This document shows, one piece after another, positions 51,215 to 60,474 of a stretch of DNA of 64,000 bases. This DNA comes from Pseudomonas sp. GM21 (GTDB lineage: Bacteria > Pseudomonadota > Gammaproteobacteria > Pseudomonadales > Pseudomonadaceae), in NCBI RefSeq assembly GCF_000282215.1, contig NZ_AKJS01000010.1, positions 1 through 64,000 on the forward strand. Direction: 5' to 3'. Below the pieces are notes generated by a model that was given only the letters and a program-made list of their open reading frames with translations, was not told where the DNA came from and ran no database searches. The number at the start of each line of letters is the position of its first letter. Position 1 is the stretch's first letter. The translations under genes were made by a program, and so were the position numbers.

Positions 51215-51312
51215 CCATCGCGAGCAGGCTCGCTCCCACAGGGGATCTCCTTTGTTGCACAAGTTGTGTGAACACTGAAGATCACTGTGGGAGCGAGCCT
51301 GCTCGCGATGAG
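51215..51312. repeat. REP doublet
   Basis: Inverted pair: CATCGCGAGCAGGCTCGCTC at 51216 and, about 50 bp on, GTGGGAGCGAGCCTGCTCGC. It lies between convergent genes. Confidence 0.9.
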
Positions 51313-51341
51313 GCCCTGAAGAACACCACCAAAGCTCTGGG

Positions 51342-52283
51342 TTAAATCCACCCACCCCACTGCAACAAAAAGATCCCGATATTAGTGGTCACCGCCGCCA
51401 TCAACGTGGTGATCACAATGATCGCCGCCGCCAGCTCGTGATTGCCATTGGCCTGGCGAGCCATGACAAAACTGGCGGCAGCGGTCGGGCTGCCAAAGTA
51501 CAGAAACAGAATCCCCAGCTCCGCTCCACGAAAGCCCCAGAGCCAGGCCCCGAGGGTCGCCAGCACCGGCAGGCTGATCATCTTCACCAGGCTTGAACTC
51601 AGCGCCATATTGCCACTTTTGCGCAACGCTGCCAGCGACAACGTCCCGCCAATGCAGATCAACGCCAGTGGCAAGGTGGTTTGCGCCAGGTATTGGCCCG
51701 ACTTCTCAAGCCAGCCCGGCAAACCTATCTGGAAATAAGCAAACGGCGCCGCTGCAAACACGCTGATGATCAACGGGTTGCCCATAACGCTTTTGCAGAT
51801 GCTCCACGGATCAGACTTGATCACCGGGCTGTACACCGCCAGCACAATGCTCGAAAGCGTGTTGTATAGCAGGATCACTAGCGCCGCGAGAATCGCGCCA
51901 AGGGATATCCCGTAATCACCGTACATACTCGCCGCCAGTGCCAGGCCGATCACCCCGTTGTTGCCACGAAACGCGCCCTGGGTGTAGATCCCCCGATCTT
52001 CACGCGGGCACTTCCAGATTGCCCAACCCCAGGCGAAGGCAAAACTAACGAGCGTGGCAATCGAGAAGTAGATCAGCAGCGCCGGTTGCAGCGCGGCGTG
52101 GAGGTCGGCATGCAGAATGCCCAGAAACAACAACGCCGGCATGGTGACGTTGAACACCAGGGCCGACGCAGTGATGATGAAATTGTCGTTGATCCAGCTG
52201 ATGCGCTTGAGTAACACCCCCAGAAACAGCATGGCAAACACCGGCGCGGTGATGTTCAGGGTTTCGAGGAAGATAGCCAGCAT
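51342..52283 (-). CDS. AEC family (auxin efflux carrier-like) transporter
   Basis: Integral membrane transporter with ten predicted helices in 313 residues. The family pattern is clear: N-terminal [20 protein letters not shown], the central [14 protein letters not shown] motif, and the C-terminal [20 protein letters not shown]. Bacterial AEC members move dicarboxylates such as malate or malonate; no substrate can be read here. It is the gene next to the galactarate cluster but separated from it by a four-armed repeat, so a functional link is only possible. Confidence 0.9.
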   Translation of the reverse strand: MLAIFLETLNITAPVFAMLFLGVLLKRISWINDNFIITASALVFNVTMPALLFLGILHADLHAALQPALLIYFSIATLVSFAFAWGWAIWKCPREDRGIYTQGAFRGNNGVIGLALAASMYGDYGISLGAILAALVILLYNTLSSIVLAVYSPVIKSDPWSICKSVMGNPLIISVFAAAPFAYFQIGLPGWLEKSGQYLAQTTLPLALICIGGTLSLAALRKSGNMALSSSLVKMISLPVLATLGAWLWGFRGAELGILFLYFGSPTAAASFVMARQANGNHELAAAIIVITTLMAAVTTNIGIFLLQWGGWI

Positions 52284-52340
52284 GCCGGGGAGAACCTTGG
52301 GTGAGCGTCGTTAGGGGGCTAATGATAAGCCACTTTCACC

Positions 52341-52453
52341 CTGATCGTTCCAACGCTCTGCGTGGGAACGCCTCTTGTGACGCTCCGCGTCACGCTTTGG
52401 GACGCAGAGCGTCCCTGACTGTATTCCCACGCAGAGCGTGGGAACGATCATTA
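52341..52453. repeat. 110-bp four-armed repeat, copy 2
   Basis: GATCGTTCCAACGCTCTGCG, then GTGACGCTCCGCGTCAC, GGGACGCAGAGCGTCCC and CCCACGCAGAGCGTGGGAAC followed by GATC. It has the same structure and length as the copy at 49199-49311, 3.1 kb away, and matches a repeat type I know from many fluorescent pseudomonads. It separates the AEC transporter start region from garD. Confidence 0.85.
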
Positions 52454-52460
52454 GTCGGTC

Positions 52461-54014
52461 TTAGGTAATCGGCGCAGGGTTAAACAGGGTGATGTCGTTA
52501 TGCAGCTTGTGCTGCTCGGCCCACGTCTGTTTCTTGCCGCTGGCCACGTCCAGGTAGTAGTGGAACAACTCCCAGCCGAGGTCTTCGATCGAAGCCCGCC
52601 CAGTCGCAATCCGCCCGGCATCGATGTCGATCAAATCCGGCCAGCGCTGCGCCAGTTCCGTACGGGTCGAGACCTTCACCACCGGTGCCATCGCCAAACC
52701 ATACGGCGTGCCGCGCCCCGTTGTGAACACGTGCAGATTCATCCCCGCCGCCAATTGCAACGTCCCGCAGACAAAGTCACTGGCCGGGGTCGCACAGAAA
52801 ATCAGTCCTTTGCGCTTGAAACGCTCGCCCGGGCCAAGCACGCCGTTGATCGCGCTGCTGCCGGACTTGACGATCGAGCCCAGGGACTTCTCGACAATGT
52901 TCGACAACCCGCCCTTCTTGTTGCCCGGCGTGGTGTTGGCGCTGCGATCCGCTTCGCCCTTGGCCAGGTAACGGTCGTACCAGTCCATTTCCCGTACCAG
53001 CTCCTGAGCGACCTCTTCAGTCTCCGCGCGGGAAGTCAGCAGGTAGATGGCGTCGCGTACTTCGGTGACTTCGGAAAACATCACCGTCGCACCGGCACGC
53101 AGCAACAGGTCCGAGGCATAACCCAGCGCCGGGTTGGCGGTGATCCCGGAAAACGCGTCACTGCCACCACACTGCATCCCCAGAATCAGCTCGGACGCCG
53201 GCACGGTTTCCCGGCGACGCTGATCGAGCTTCTTCAGACGGGTTTCGGCCAGCGCCATGATCTGCTCGATCATCTCGGTGAAACCGTGACTCGAATCCTG
53301 CAAGCGATACAACCACGGCTCGCTCAGGTCGACCGAGCTGTCGTTCTCGTGCATCACCTGCCCGGCCTGCAATTTCTCGCAGCCCAGGCTGATCACCAGC
53401 GCTTCGCCGCCCAGGTTCGGGTTGCGCGCCAGGTTGCGCACGGTGCGGATCGGGATGTAAGCGTCGGCCGCTGTGATGGCCACTCCACAACCGTAGCTGT
53501 GAGTTAGCGCCACCACGTCATCGACGTTCGGATACTGGGGCAGCAACTCGTCCTTGATGCGCTTGACCGCATGATCGAGCACGCCGGTGACGCACTGGAC
53601 AGTCGTGGTGATCCCCAGAATGTTGCGCGTGCCGACGGTGCCGTCGGCGTTGCGGTAACCCTCGAACGTAAAGCCTTCCAGTGGTGCCTGCGCCGCCGGC
53701 ACTTCGGTGGACAGCGGCAAGCTGTCCAGCGGTGGCGCGGTGGGCATGCGCAGTTGATCTTCCTTGACCCAGCTGCCGCGCGGGATCGGCTGCAACGCGT
53801 ATCCAATGGTCTGGCCGTAACGAATGACCTGGCCGCCTTCGGGAATGTCTTCCAGCGTGACCTTGTGGCTCTGTGGCACGAAGTCCACGGTCACCAGGCC
53901 ATCAGGAAACTCGGTGCCGGCCGGCACGCCTTGGTCGTTGACCACGATCACTACGTTGTCCCGCTCGTGCAGGCGGATGTAGCGCGGCGAGTCGGAATGT
54001 TCAATCAACTGCAT
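52461..54014 (-). CDS. garD: galactarate dehydratase
   Basis: Iron-dependent dehydratase that converts galactarate to 5-dehydro-4-deoxyglucarate. The 517-residue protein has an N-terminal SAF domain (about 12-90) and the UxaA/GarD catalytic domain with [32 protein letters not shown] and [11 protein letters not shown], whose Cys residues are candidate metal or cluster ligands. Length and order match GarD rather than altronate dehydratase UxaA. It is the last gene of a minus-strand cluster kdgD, aldehyde dehydrogenase, transporter, garD, 11 bp after the transporter. Firm by context. Confidence 0.92.
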   Translation of the reverse strand: MQLIEHSDSPRYIRLHERDNVVIVVNDQGVPAGTEFPDGLVTVDFVPQSHKVTLEDIPEGGQVIRYGQTIGYALQPIPRGSWVKEDQLRMPTAPPLDSLPLSTEVPAAQAPLEGFTFEGYRNADGTVGTRNILGITTTVQCVTGVLDHAVKRIKDELLPQYPNVDDVVALTHSYGCGVAITAADAYIPIRTVRNLARNPNLGGEALVISLGCEKLQAGQVMHENDSSVDLSEPWLYRLQDSSHGFTEMIEQIMALAETRLKKLDQRRRETVPASELILGMQCGGSDAFSGITANPALGYASDLLLRAGATVMFSEVTEVRDAIYLLTSRAETEEVAQELVREMDWYDRYLAKGEADRSANTTPGNKKGGLSNIVEKSLGSIVKSGSSAINGVLGPGERFKRKGLIFCATPASDFVCGTLQLAAGMNLHVFTTGRGTPYGLAMAPVVKVSTRTELAQRWPDLIDIDAGRIATGRASIEDLGWELFHYYLDVASGKKQTWAEQHKLHNDITLFNPAPIT

Positions 54015-54025
54015 GACGCCGCTCC

Positions 54026-55405
54026 TCAGGAATGCGCTTGTGACAATTTGTGATTTGTTTCAGGACCGCTGACCGGTGGCTCTTTGAGCACCACACGTTT
54101 GATCGGACCGACGATCACCAGGTAGCTGAACACTGCAACCAGTGCGTTGCAACCGACAAACACCAGCGCCCATTTGAACGAACCGGTGGAGCTGATGATG
54201 TAGCCGATCACGATTGGGGTGGTGATCGAAGCGATGTTACCGAAGGTGTTGAACAGGCCACCACTGAGACCAGCGATCTGTTTCGGCGATGTATCGGACA
54301 CCACGGCCCAACCCAGCGCGCCTACACCCTTGCCGAAGAACGCGAGGGCCATGAAGCCGACGACCATCCATTCAACGTCAACGTAGTTGCAGGCCACGAT
54401 GCTGCTGGACACCAGCAAGCCCGCGATGATCGGCGCCTTGCGGGCGAAGGTCAGGGAATGGCCTTTGCGCAGCAGGTAGTCGGAGATCACCCCGCCCAAC
54501 ACACCACCGATAAAACCGCAGATGGCCGGCAACGAGGCAATGAAACCGGCCTTGAGGATGGTCATGCCGCGTTCTTGCACCAGGTACACCGGGAACCAGG
54601 TCAGGAAGAAGTAGGTGATGGCGTTGATGCAGTACTGGCTCAAGTACACACCCAGCATCATGCGATTGGTCAACAGCTGACGGATGTAGTCCCATTTCGG
54701 ACCTTCAGCCGGTTTGCCGGCGGCTTGTCCTTTACCTTTGTCCTGGTCCATATCGACCATGCCGCCGTTCTCGGCGATGTACTTGAACTCGGCCTCGTTG
54801 ATCTTCGGGTGCTGGCGCGGGCTGTGGATAACTTTCAGCCAGATGCCCGAGAAGATGATACCAACCACACCCATGACGATGAACACGTGCTGCCAGCCGA
54901 AGCTGTAGACGATCCAGCCCATCAGCGGTGCAAACAACACGGTGGCAAAGTATTGCGCCGAGTTGAAGATCGCCGAAGCCGTACCGCGTTCAGCAGTCGG
55001 GAACCAGGCCGCCACAATGCGTGCGTTGCCGGGGAAGGAGGGTGCTTCGGCCAGACCGACCAGGAAGCGCAGCATGAACAGCGCTACCACCGCGGTGGAC
55101 ATGCCGAACTCGCCGACATAACCCTGCAACACGGTGAACAGGGACCAGGTGAAGATGCTCAATGCATAGATTTTTTTCGAACCGAAACGGTCCAGCAGCC
55201 AGCCACCGGGAATTTGCCCGGCCACGTAGGCCCAACCGAATGCAGAGAAGATGTAACCGAGGGTGACCGCGTCGATGCCGAGGTCTTTTTGCAGGCTGGA
55301 ACCGGCGATGGCGATAGTGGCCCGGTCGGCGTAGTTGATCGTGGTCACCAGAAAAAGCATGAGCAGGATCAAATAGCGGACGTGAGTCGGCTTGGTCGCT
55401 TGCAT
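54026..55405 (-). CDS. gudP: MFS galactarate/glucarate transporter (GudP type)
   Basis: Proton symporter of the anion:cation symporter branch of the major facilitator superfamily. The 459-residue protein has 12 predicted helices, with the MFS A-like motif [17 protein letters not shown] and the family start [20 protein letters not shown] typical of GudP/GarP/ExuT. A Lys/Gly/Gln-rich cytoplasmic loop ([13 protein letters not shown]) lies between helices 6 and 7. It precedes garD by 11 bp, which supports uptake of galactarate or glucarate. It is separated from the dehydrogenase gene upstream by a long hairpin. Confidence 0.92.
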   Translation of the reverse strand: MQATKPTHVRYLILLMLFLVTTINYADRATIAIAGSSLQKDLGIDAVTLGYIFSAFGWAYVAGQIPGGWLLDRFGSKKIYALSIFTWSLFTVLQGYVGEFGMSTAVVALFMLRFLVGLAEAPSFPGNARIVAAWFPTAERGTASAIFNSAQYFATVLFAPLMGWIVYSFGWQHVFIVMGVVGIIFSGIWLKVIHSPRQHPKINEAEFKYIAENGGMVDMDQDKGKGQAAGKPAEGPKWDYIRQLLTNRMMLGVYLSQYCINAITYFFLTWFPVYLVQERGMTILKAGFIASLPAICGFIGGVLGGVISDYLLRKGHSLTFARKAPIIAGLLVSSSIVACNYVDVEWMVVGFMALAFFGKGVGALGWAVVSDTSPKQIAGLSGGLFNTFGNIASITTPIVIGYIISSTGSFKWALVFVGCNALVAVFSYLVIVGPIKRVVLKEPPVSGPETNHKLSQAHS

Positions 55406-55456
55406 GTAGATGTACTCCCACTGATTATTTTTATGCGCGGGTGGAACTGTTTATCC

Positions 55457-55546
55457 CTGTAGCAGCTGTCGAGTGAAACGAGGCTGCGATCTTTGCTTTT
55501 CAGGATCAAAAGATCGCAGCCTCGTTTCACTCGACAGCTACTACAG
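55457..55546. repeat. long near-perfect hairpin in the galactarate cluster
   Basis: Arms of about 40 bp, from CTGTAGCAGCTGTCGAGTGA to its complement TCGACAGCTACTACAG, around the loop CTTTTCAGGATC. It lies between the aldehyde dehydrogenase and transporter genes, both on the minus strand, so RNA from the upstream gene must pass through it. Confidence 0.9.
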
Positions 55547-55584
55547 AGGTTGCGGTATCGATGCCGATACCGCGATGTTTCCTG

Positions 55585-57030
55585 TCAGGAGCCGATGTAG
55601 CTGGTCTTCACCACGGTGTAGAACTCTTGCGCATAGCGACCTTGCTCGCGGGATCCATAGGATGAACCTTTACGCCCGCCGAATGGAACGTGGTAGTCCA
55701 CGCCCGCGGTCGGCAGGTTGACCATCACCATCCCGGCCTGGGAGTGGCGCTTGAAGTGGTTGGCGTACTTCAGCGAAGTGGTGGCGATGCCTGCCGACAA
55801 ACCGAACTCAGTGTCGTTGGCCATGGCCAGCGCGGCTTCGTAATCGGCAACGCGAACCACGTTGGCCACCGGGCCGAAGATTTCTTCGCGGCTGATGCGC
55901 ATCTCGGCTTCGCTGTCGGCAAACAGCGTAGGCGCGAGGAAGTAGCCTTCGGTGTCGCACGTCACCAGACCGCCGCCGCTGACCAGACGTGCACCTTCGG
56001 ACTGGCCGATATCGATGTACTTCATGTCTTGTTCAAGCTGAGCTTGCGAGACGACCGGACCAATGTCGGTACCGGCTTTCAGCGCATGGCCGACCTTGAT
56101 CGACTTCATGCGTTCGGCCACGGCTTCAACGAACTTGTCGTGGATGCCGGCGGTAACGATGAAGCGGCTCGACGCGGTGCAACGCTGGCCAGTGGAGTAG
56201 AACGCGCTCTGTACCGACAGCTCGACCGCTTGTTTGAGGTCGGCGTCGTCGAGAATGATCTGCGGGTTCTTGCCACCCATTTCCAGCTGAACCTTGGCCT
56301 GACGCGAGACGCAGCTGAGCGCGATCTGACGACCAACGCCCACGGAGCCGGTGAAGCTGATGCCGTCGACTTTCGGGCTCTGCACCATGGCATCGCCAAC
56401 CACACGACCGCTGCCCATTACCAGGTTGAATACGCCAGCCGGGAAGCCTGCGCGGGAGATGATTTCAGCCAGGGCCCAGGCGCAACCCGGCACCAGATCG
56501 GCTGGTTTCAGCACGACGCAGTTACCGTAAGCCAAGGCCGGAGCGATTTTCCACGCAGGGATTGCGATCGGGAAGTTCCACGGCGTGATCAGGCCAACCA
56601 CGCCCAATGCTTCGCGAGTCACTTCAACGTTCACACCCGGACGTACCGACGGCAAGTAGTCGCCGGACAGACGCAGGGTTTCACCGGCGAAGAACTTGAA
56701 AATGTTACCGGCGCGAGTCACTTCACCGATGGCCTCAGGCAAGGTCTTGCCTTCTTCACGGGCCAGCAGGGTGCCGAGTTCTTCGCGACGGGCAAGGATT
56801 TCGGTGCCGACTTTATCCAGCGAATCGTGACGAGCCTGAATGCCCGAGGTCGACCAGGCCGGGAACGCGGCGCGAGCGGCGTCGATGGCGGCGTGGACCT
56901 GAGCCAGATCGGCTTTGGCGTAGTTGCCAATGGTGTCGGTCAGTTCAGACGGGTTGATGTTGGCGCAGTAATCACTGCCCGCTACCCATTCACCATTGAT
57001 GTAGTTATCAAAACGCTTTGCATCTGTCAC
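55585..57030 (-). CDS. alpha-ketoglutaric semialdehyde dehydrogenase
   Basis: NAD(P)-dependent aldehyde dehydrogenase that finishes galactarate/glucarate breakdown by oxidising 2,5-dioxopentanoate to 2-oxoglutarate. The 481-residue protein has the ALDH features TPWNFPIAIPAWKIAPAL, the catalytic Glu in QLEMGGKN, the nucleophile Cys in STGQRCTASSR and EIFGPVANV. The specific reaction is inferred from the neighbouring kdgD (which makes this semialdehyde) and garD. It lies 75 bp after kdgD on the minus strand. Confidence 0.92.
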   Translation of the reverse strand: MTDAKRFDNYINGEWVAGSDYCANINPSELTDTIGNYAKADLAQVHAAIDAARAAFPAWSTSGIQARHDSLDKVGTEILARREELGTLLAREEGKTLPEAIGEVTRAGNIFKFFAGETLRLSGDYLPSVRPGVNVEVTREALGVVGLITPWNFPIAIPAWKIAPALAYGNCVVLKPADLVPGCAWALAEIISRAGFPAGVFNLVMGSGRVVGDAMVQSPKVDGISFTGSVGVGRQIALSCVSRQAKVQLEMGGKNPQIILDDADLKQAVELSVQSAFYSTGQRCTASSRFIVTAGIHDKFVEAVAERMKSIKVGHALKAGTDIGPVVSQAQLEQDMKYIDIGQSEGARLVSGGGLVTCDTEGYFLAPTLFADSEAEMRISREEIFGPVANVVRVADYEAALAMANDTEFGLSAGIATTSLKYANHFKRHSQAGMVMVNLPTAGVDYHVPFGGRKGSSYGSREQGRYAQEFYTVVKTSYIGS

Positions 57031-57105
57031 GGGCTAACCCTCGAAACAAAAAGACCTTACGCAAAAGGCCGCTGATTACTCAGCGGCCAATTTAAATCGC
57101 ACGTG

Positions 57106-58017
57106 TTATTGCGCGCCTTGCTTGTCGATCAGCGCGGCGAGCATTTCGTACTCTTCGGCCGTCAGATCGGTCAGCGGTGCACGCACAGGACCTGCGTCGT
57201 AGCCGGCAATTTTTGCCCCGGCCTTGACGATGCTCACTGCATAACCGGCTTTGCGGTTACGGATGTCCAGGTACGGCAGGAAGAAGTCGTCGATGATCTT
57301 GCCGACGGTGGCGTGATCTTCGCGAGCGATGGCGTGGTAGAAATCCATCGCGGTTTTCGGGATGAAGTTGAACACCGCCGAGGAGTAAACCGGCACGCCC
57401 AGGGCTTTATAAGCGGCAGCGTAAACTTCAGCGGTCGGCAAACCGCCCAGGTAGCTGAAGCGATCACCGAGGCGGCGACGGATCGACACCATCAACTCGA
57501 TATCGCCCAGGCCATCCTTGTAGCCGATCAGGTTCGGGCAGCGCTCGGCCAGACGTTCCAGCAGCGGAGCGGTGAGGCGGCAGACGTTACGGTTGTAAAC
57601 CACCACACCGATGTTTACCGATTTGCACACGGCTTCAACGTGGGCGGCAACGCCGTCCTGGCTGGCTTCGGTCAAGTAGTGCGGCAGCAGCAACAGGCCT
57701 TTGGCGCCCAGACGTTCGGCTTCCTGTGCGTATTCGATGGCTTGACGGGTCGAACCGCCTACACCGGCCAGGATCGGCACGCTGGTTTCGCAGGTGTCGA
57801 CGGCAGTCTTGATGATTTCCGAATATTCGCTGGCCGCCAGAGAGAAGAACTCACCGGTGCCGCCCGCGGCGAACAGAGCCGAGGCGCCGTATGGGGCCAG
57901 CCATTCGAGACGCTTGATGTAGCCAGCGCGATTGAAGTCGCCCTGAGCATTGAAATCGGTAACCGGGAAAGACAGCAGGCCGGAAGAGAGGATGGACTTC
58001 AGTTCTTGTGGATTCAT
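57106..58017 (-). CDS. kdgD: 5-dehydro-4-deoxyglucarate dehydratase
   Basis: Decarboxylating dehydratase that turns 5-dehydro-4-deoxyglucarate into 2,5-dioxopentanoate. The 303-residue protein is a member of the DHDPS/NAL TIM-barrel family: [31 protein letters not shown], the Schiff-base lysine in [12 protein letters not shown], and YNRNVCRLT. The start at 58017 ([13 protein letters not shown]) is the conserved one; a 25-codon extension is open but unlikely. It is first in the catabolic cluster and its upstream region contains a GTTGTACGAT motif (minus strand) also found before the GntR gene. Confidence 0.94.
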   Translation of the reverse strand: MNPQELKSILSSGLLSFPVTDFNAQGDFNRAGYIKRLEWLAPYGASALFAAGGTGEFFSLAASEYSEIIKTAVDTCETSVPILAGVGGSTRQAIEYAQEAERLGAKGLLLLPHYLTEASQDGVAAHVEAVCKSVNIGVVVYNRNVCRLTAPLLERLAERCPNLIGYKDGLGDIELMVSIRRRLGDRFSYLGGLPTAEVYAAAYKALGVPVYSSAVFNFIPKTAMDFYHAIAREDHATVGKIIDDFFLPYLDIRNRKAGYAVSIVKAGAKIAGYDAGPVRAPLTDLTAEEYEMLAALIDKQGAQ

Positions 58018-58080
58018 TATTCGAACACCCTGGGTAGCAACGTTTGTGTGTGTGTGAGGAAACCGTTCAGCTTTCGCCGA

Positions 58081-58100
58081 GTTGTAGGTCATCGTACAAC
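58081..58100. promoter_or_regulatory. candidate GntR/FadR operator upstream of kdgD
   Basis: GTTGTAGGTCATCGTACAAC has inverted half-sites GTTGTA and TACAAC, and its right half ATCGTACAAC is identical (as GTTGTACGAT) to a site upstream of the GntR gene at 61769-61778. Position, 64 bp before kdgD, suits a repressor site. Confidence 0.45.
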
Positions 58101-58165
58101 TTAAATAATAACCGTCAACTGCATTTCATCGCCGTCTGCTGATTTTGTGTCAGACGGTTATGTCC

Positions 58166-58193
58166 TTGACGTAGGAAAACTCTCGTCTATGAT
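58166..58193 (+). promoter_or_regulatory. sigma-70 promoter of the phospholipase-like gene
   Basis: TTGACG at 58166-58171, 16-bp spacer, TATGAT at 58188-58193. A perfect palindrome starts 9 bp past the -10 element, where transcription would begin. Confidence 0.6.
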
Positions 58194-58200
58194 CGAAACA

Positions 58201-58218
58201 ACTGTATGCACATACAGT
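58201..58218 (+). promoter_or_regulatory. probable LexA (SOS) box
   Basis: AACTGTATGCACATACAGTT (58200-58219) is a perfect 20-bp palindrome and fits the LexA form ACTGT-N8-ACAGT with AT-rich inner positions. Located right after the -10 element, it would let LexA block initiation. A GntR-type operator is an alternative reading of TGTATGCACATACA. Confidence 0.6.
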
Positions 58219-58257
58219 TAAACTAAATTCGTAACTAGACATATCAAGGAGCAAGAA

Positions 58258-59562
58258 ATGTCAGGTCTACACGCAAAACAGCAGGAAACCCTCAATCAGG
58301 TCATTGCCAATCTGGATGATCTTTTTACCGAGGGCGGCATTACCATCAGCGTCAACGAACACTTGGTTCTGCACCTTGGCGAGCAACACAATGCAGCACC
58401 TCAACCGTCCGCCTCAATCGCGGCGAATACTCTGAAACGCCAGCCGCAGCTGCGTTTCGAGGGGGGTGAACACACTGCAATCGGCGACACCACGCTGCTG
58501 CGTTTCGTCAAGGATGCCCCCGCCATACCAGCGGCACAGGTTGAGCTGCACCTGCCCAACGGCCTGGCGCTGACCTATGGCCAGGTCGTTGCGTTGGGGG
58601 GTGATTTTTATGGCATTCCCGATCAGCCCATCAGTGATGGCGCGACGCCTGCTGATCGCATTCAGCGTTTCGCCAGTGCCTTTAACTCCCTCGCCGTTCT
58701 GCCCGCCTCCAATGCCGAGGCGAAGCAGATCCTCGCCGTCATGCAAAAGGAAATCGCCGCGGTGAACCAGGCTATCCGGGAGGGCAAACAACCTCACGAG
58801 GTCTATGACGCCCTTGGAGATACGTTGTCGGAAGAGTGGAACAAAATCACCGGTGGCGGCAGTTTTGTCTCGGCACTGTTCCCTTTCGGGCGTTATCTGA
58901 AACTGGCCGCCAACAACACCGATCACTTTGCCGAAGGGGCACTGGCCGCCTACATCGCAGGCCACACAGCCGCCGTACAGCAAGCGGTGCTGGCGAAAAA
59001 CAGTGGTGATGAAAAACAGCTGGAACTCGCCTACGCGATGAATGCTTTTACTGATCATTACCTGACCGACCTGTTTTCCGCCGGCCACTTGCGCGTACCG
59101 CGAAAGCAATTGGCCGCAGTGGTCACGCCCAGTGATCTGGGCTCGCTGATCACCCGGTTCATGCACGATGAAGACAGCAAGTTCGGCCTCAATGTGCACA
59201 ACGGCAACGGTGATCAATGGCGAGCCTACGGCGACAAGCGTTATTTCGATGCGATCGACAGCGCCAATCGCGTGCAGGTTAATCAAGCGGTACAGCTTTC
59301 TGCGGATGAAATCTTCGCGGCGTACCTCAGCGGCGTCGCACCGGTGCCCGACAATTTCAGCGCCTTGAAAAAATTGCCGGACCTGCAAGCCGTGCTGACC
59401 CCGGCGGGCAATTTCTCGCCACTGTTCAAGGTCGAGGGCAACAAAGTGCTGCGACGCAAGGACGTCAACAACCTGAACGACACCGCCACCATCGACGACT
59501 GGTGGGGCTGGAGCACTTACTTGCTGGTCAAGGACTACGCACCCACTGGCGACGTTGCCTGA
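58258..59562 (+). CDS. putative phospholipase C/P1-nuclease fold protein
   Basis: A 434-residue protein with a zinc-phospholipase C-like pattern: VALGGDFYG (Asp116), NNTDHF (His223), YIAGHTAA (His236), AFTDHYLTDLFSAGHLR (Asp266, His267, Asp271, His277) and FMHDEDS (His303 to Glu305). These Asp/His/Glu sets match metal ligands of that fold. The N-terminal 150 residues are not recognised. No signal peptide is visible. AAGGAG precedes the ATG at good spacing. It is divergent from kdgD behind a promoter overlapped by a LexA-like palindrome. Substrate unknown; a 63-codon gene follows at 14 bp. Its role could be toxin-like, but that is speculation. Confidence 0.7.
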   Translation: MSGLHAKQQETLNQVIANLDDLFTEGGITISVNEHLVLHLGEQHNAAPQPSASIAANTLKRQPQLRFEGGEHTAIGDTTLLRFVKDAPAIPAAQVELHLPNGLALTYGQVVALGGDFYGIPDQPISDGATPADRIQRFASAFNSLAVLPASNAEAKQILAVMQKEIAAVNQAIREGKQPHEVYDALGDTLSEEWNKITGGGSFVSALFPFGRYLKLAANNTDHFAEGALAAYIAGHTAAVQQAVLAKNSGDEKQLELAYAMNAFTDHYLTDLFSAGHLRVPRKQLAAVVTPSDLGSLITRFMHDEDSKFGLNVHNGNGDQWRAYGDKRYFDAIDSANRVQVNQAVQLSADEIFAAYLSGVAPVPDNFSALKKLPDLQAVLTPAGNFSPLFKVEGNKVLRRKDVNNLNDTATIDDWWGWSTYLLVKDYAPTGDVA

Positions 59563-59576
59563 TAAGGAGATCGATG

Positions 59577-59768
59577 ATGACTATCAAATTGAAACTGGAA
59601 CTGGCTTCGGGGCAATCAATGAAAGGTGCACCGCTGGAGTTGTTGTCCAAGTGCGTGGTGATTGCGCGGGCGGTGGTGGATGAGGGCGGGAGTGTGGCGT
59701 TTGATGCCAAATCTGGGGCTGTGGAATTGGCAGTGAGGGTGGATCGTTCGATTCTGCGCACTGGCTGA
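59577..59768 (+). CDS. hypothetical small protein downstream of the phospholipase-like gene
   Basis: A 63-residue protein of unknown function, probably cotranscribed with the phospholipase-like gene 14 bp upstream. AAGGAG stands before two adjacent ATG codons (59574 and 59577); the second has better spacing. The sequence has beta-prone strands (TIKLKLELASG, SVAFDAKSGAVELAVRV) around a central helix (PLELLSKCVVIARAVV). Not recognised as any named family. Its size and place would also suit an inhibitor or immunity partner, which is inference only. Confidence 0.55.
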   Translation: MTIKLKLELASGQSMKGAPLELLSKCVVIARAVVDEGGSVAFDAKSGAVELAVRVDRSILRTG

Positions 59769-59789
59769 TTTTTTCACCAGAGCTACTGG

Positions 59790-59889
59790 CCCCTTCGCGA
59801 GCAAGCCCGCTCCCACACTCGATCGACTGTTAACACAAAATTGGTGAATTACAGAGATTAAATGTGGGAGCGGGCTTACTCGCGAAGAC
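59790..59889. repeat. REP doublet
   Basis: Inverted pair: CTTCGCGAGCAAGCCCGCTC at 59792 and GTGGGAGCGGGCTTACTCGC from 59864. It divides the two-gene LexA-type unit from the orphan genes. Confidence 0.9.
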
Positions 59890-59941
59890 ATTCTGCAGAG
59901 CACTGAAAAAGGCAAAGATTGACACTGACCGTTCATCGAAA

Positions 59942-59957
59942 CTGTTATTTCTTACAG
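59942..59957 (+). promoter_or_regulatory. CTGT-N8-ACAG dyad upstream of orphan gene
   Basis: CTGTTATTTCTTACAG within AAACTGT-N8-ACAGTTT (7-bp arms), 63 bp upstream of the ATG at 60020. Its centre TTATTTCT nearly matches the dyads at 15478 and 60475. Confidence 0.5.
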
Positions 59958-60019
59958 TTTCGGGCCCTGTAGCGCCAACGCTTAATCGGGAACTCTACTC
60001 CTGCACAGGCCAAGCGCTC

Positions 60020-60244
60020 ATGTCGATAATCCATCGGTTTAGCTTTCCAGATAAAACCAAGCATGCAGTCCTACAGTTCCCAACGAATTTTGACCTTCAT
60101 TCCAGTGTGGGCGATATCGTCGAGTTTGAAGCACTGCCCGACAAATACTGGAAAATCACCCAGAAGATTTTCAAGGTGTCGCAGTACAACACCGTTGAAT
60201 ACGTGGATTACAAAACTGACGAGGTAGAAAACCCTTACCCCTAG
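60020..60244 (+). CDS. hypothetical protein, orphan
   Basis: A 74-residue protein with no family I recognise. It is hydrophilic and beta-prone (HAVLQFPTN, VGDIVEFEALP, YWKITQKIFKV, NTVEYVDYKTDE), without signal peptide. The ATG at 60020 has no strong ribosome-binding site, so the start is uncertain. It ends exactly where a degenerate second copy of the GntR gene's 3' end begins, and has a CTGT-N8-ACAG dyad upstream. It lies in an accessory pocket within the galactarate locus. Confidence 0.5.
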   Translation: MSIIHRFSFPDKTKHAVLQFPTNFDLHSSVGDIVEFEALPDKYWKITQKIFKVSQYNTVEYVDYKTDEVENPYP

Positions 60245-60452
60245 ACCCGCTGTGCCTCAGCCTCTTCATGCGCATGGCGCAGCCGCTCGCGACTGTTGGT
60301 CAGGTGCAGCGCATTGCTGCCCGCGCCGCATCGGAATCCTGGCGGGCGATGGCGTCGTAAATCTCTTCGTGTTCACGACTCAGGCGATTCATGTAGTGCT
60401 GCTGGTCGTCATGGGCCAGGCGGGCCGAATTCAGCCGCACACGCAGAGTGAT
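60245..60452 (-). pseudogene. duplicated 3' fragment of the GntR regulator gene
   Basis: About 205 bp that match the 3' end of the intact GntR gene (60967 onward) at roughly nine of ten positions. It reads RVRLNSARLAHDDQQHYMNR then LSREHEEIYDAIARQDSDAA, but a one-base deletion near 60320 breaks the frame. It lacks promoter, DNA-binding domain and start. Homology stops near 60452, followed by the dyad at 60475 and the next orphan gene. Confidence 0.9.
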
Positions 60453-60474
60453 TCTTATCCACCACTCGTCTGAA

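Noticed and set aside
59864-60019. Upstream extension of the 74-residue orphan gene to 59864
   Set aside because: The extension would start inside a REP sequence and run through the dyad at 59942; neither is likely coding.
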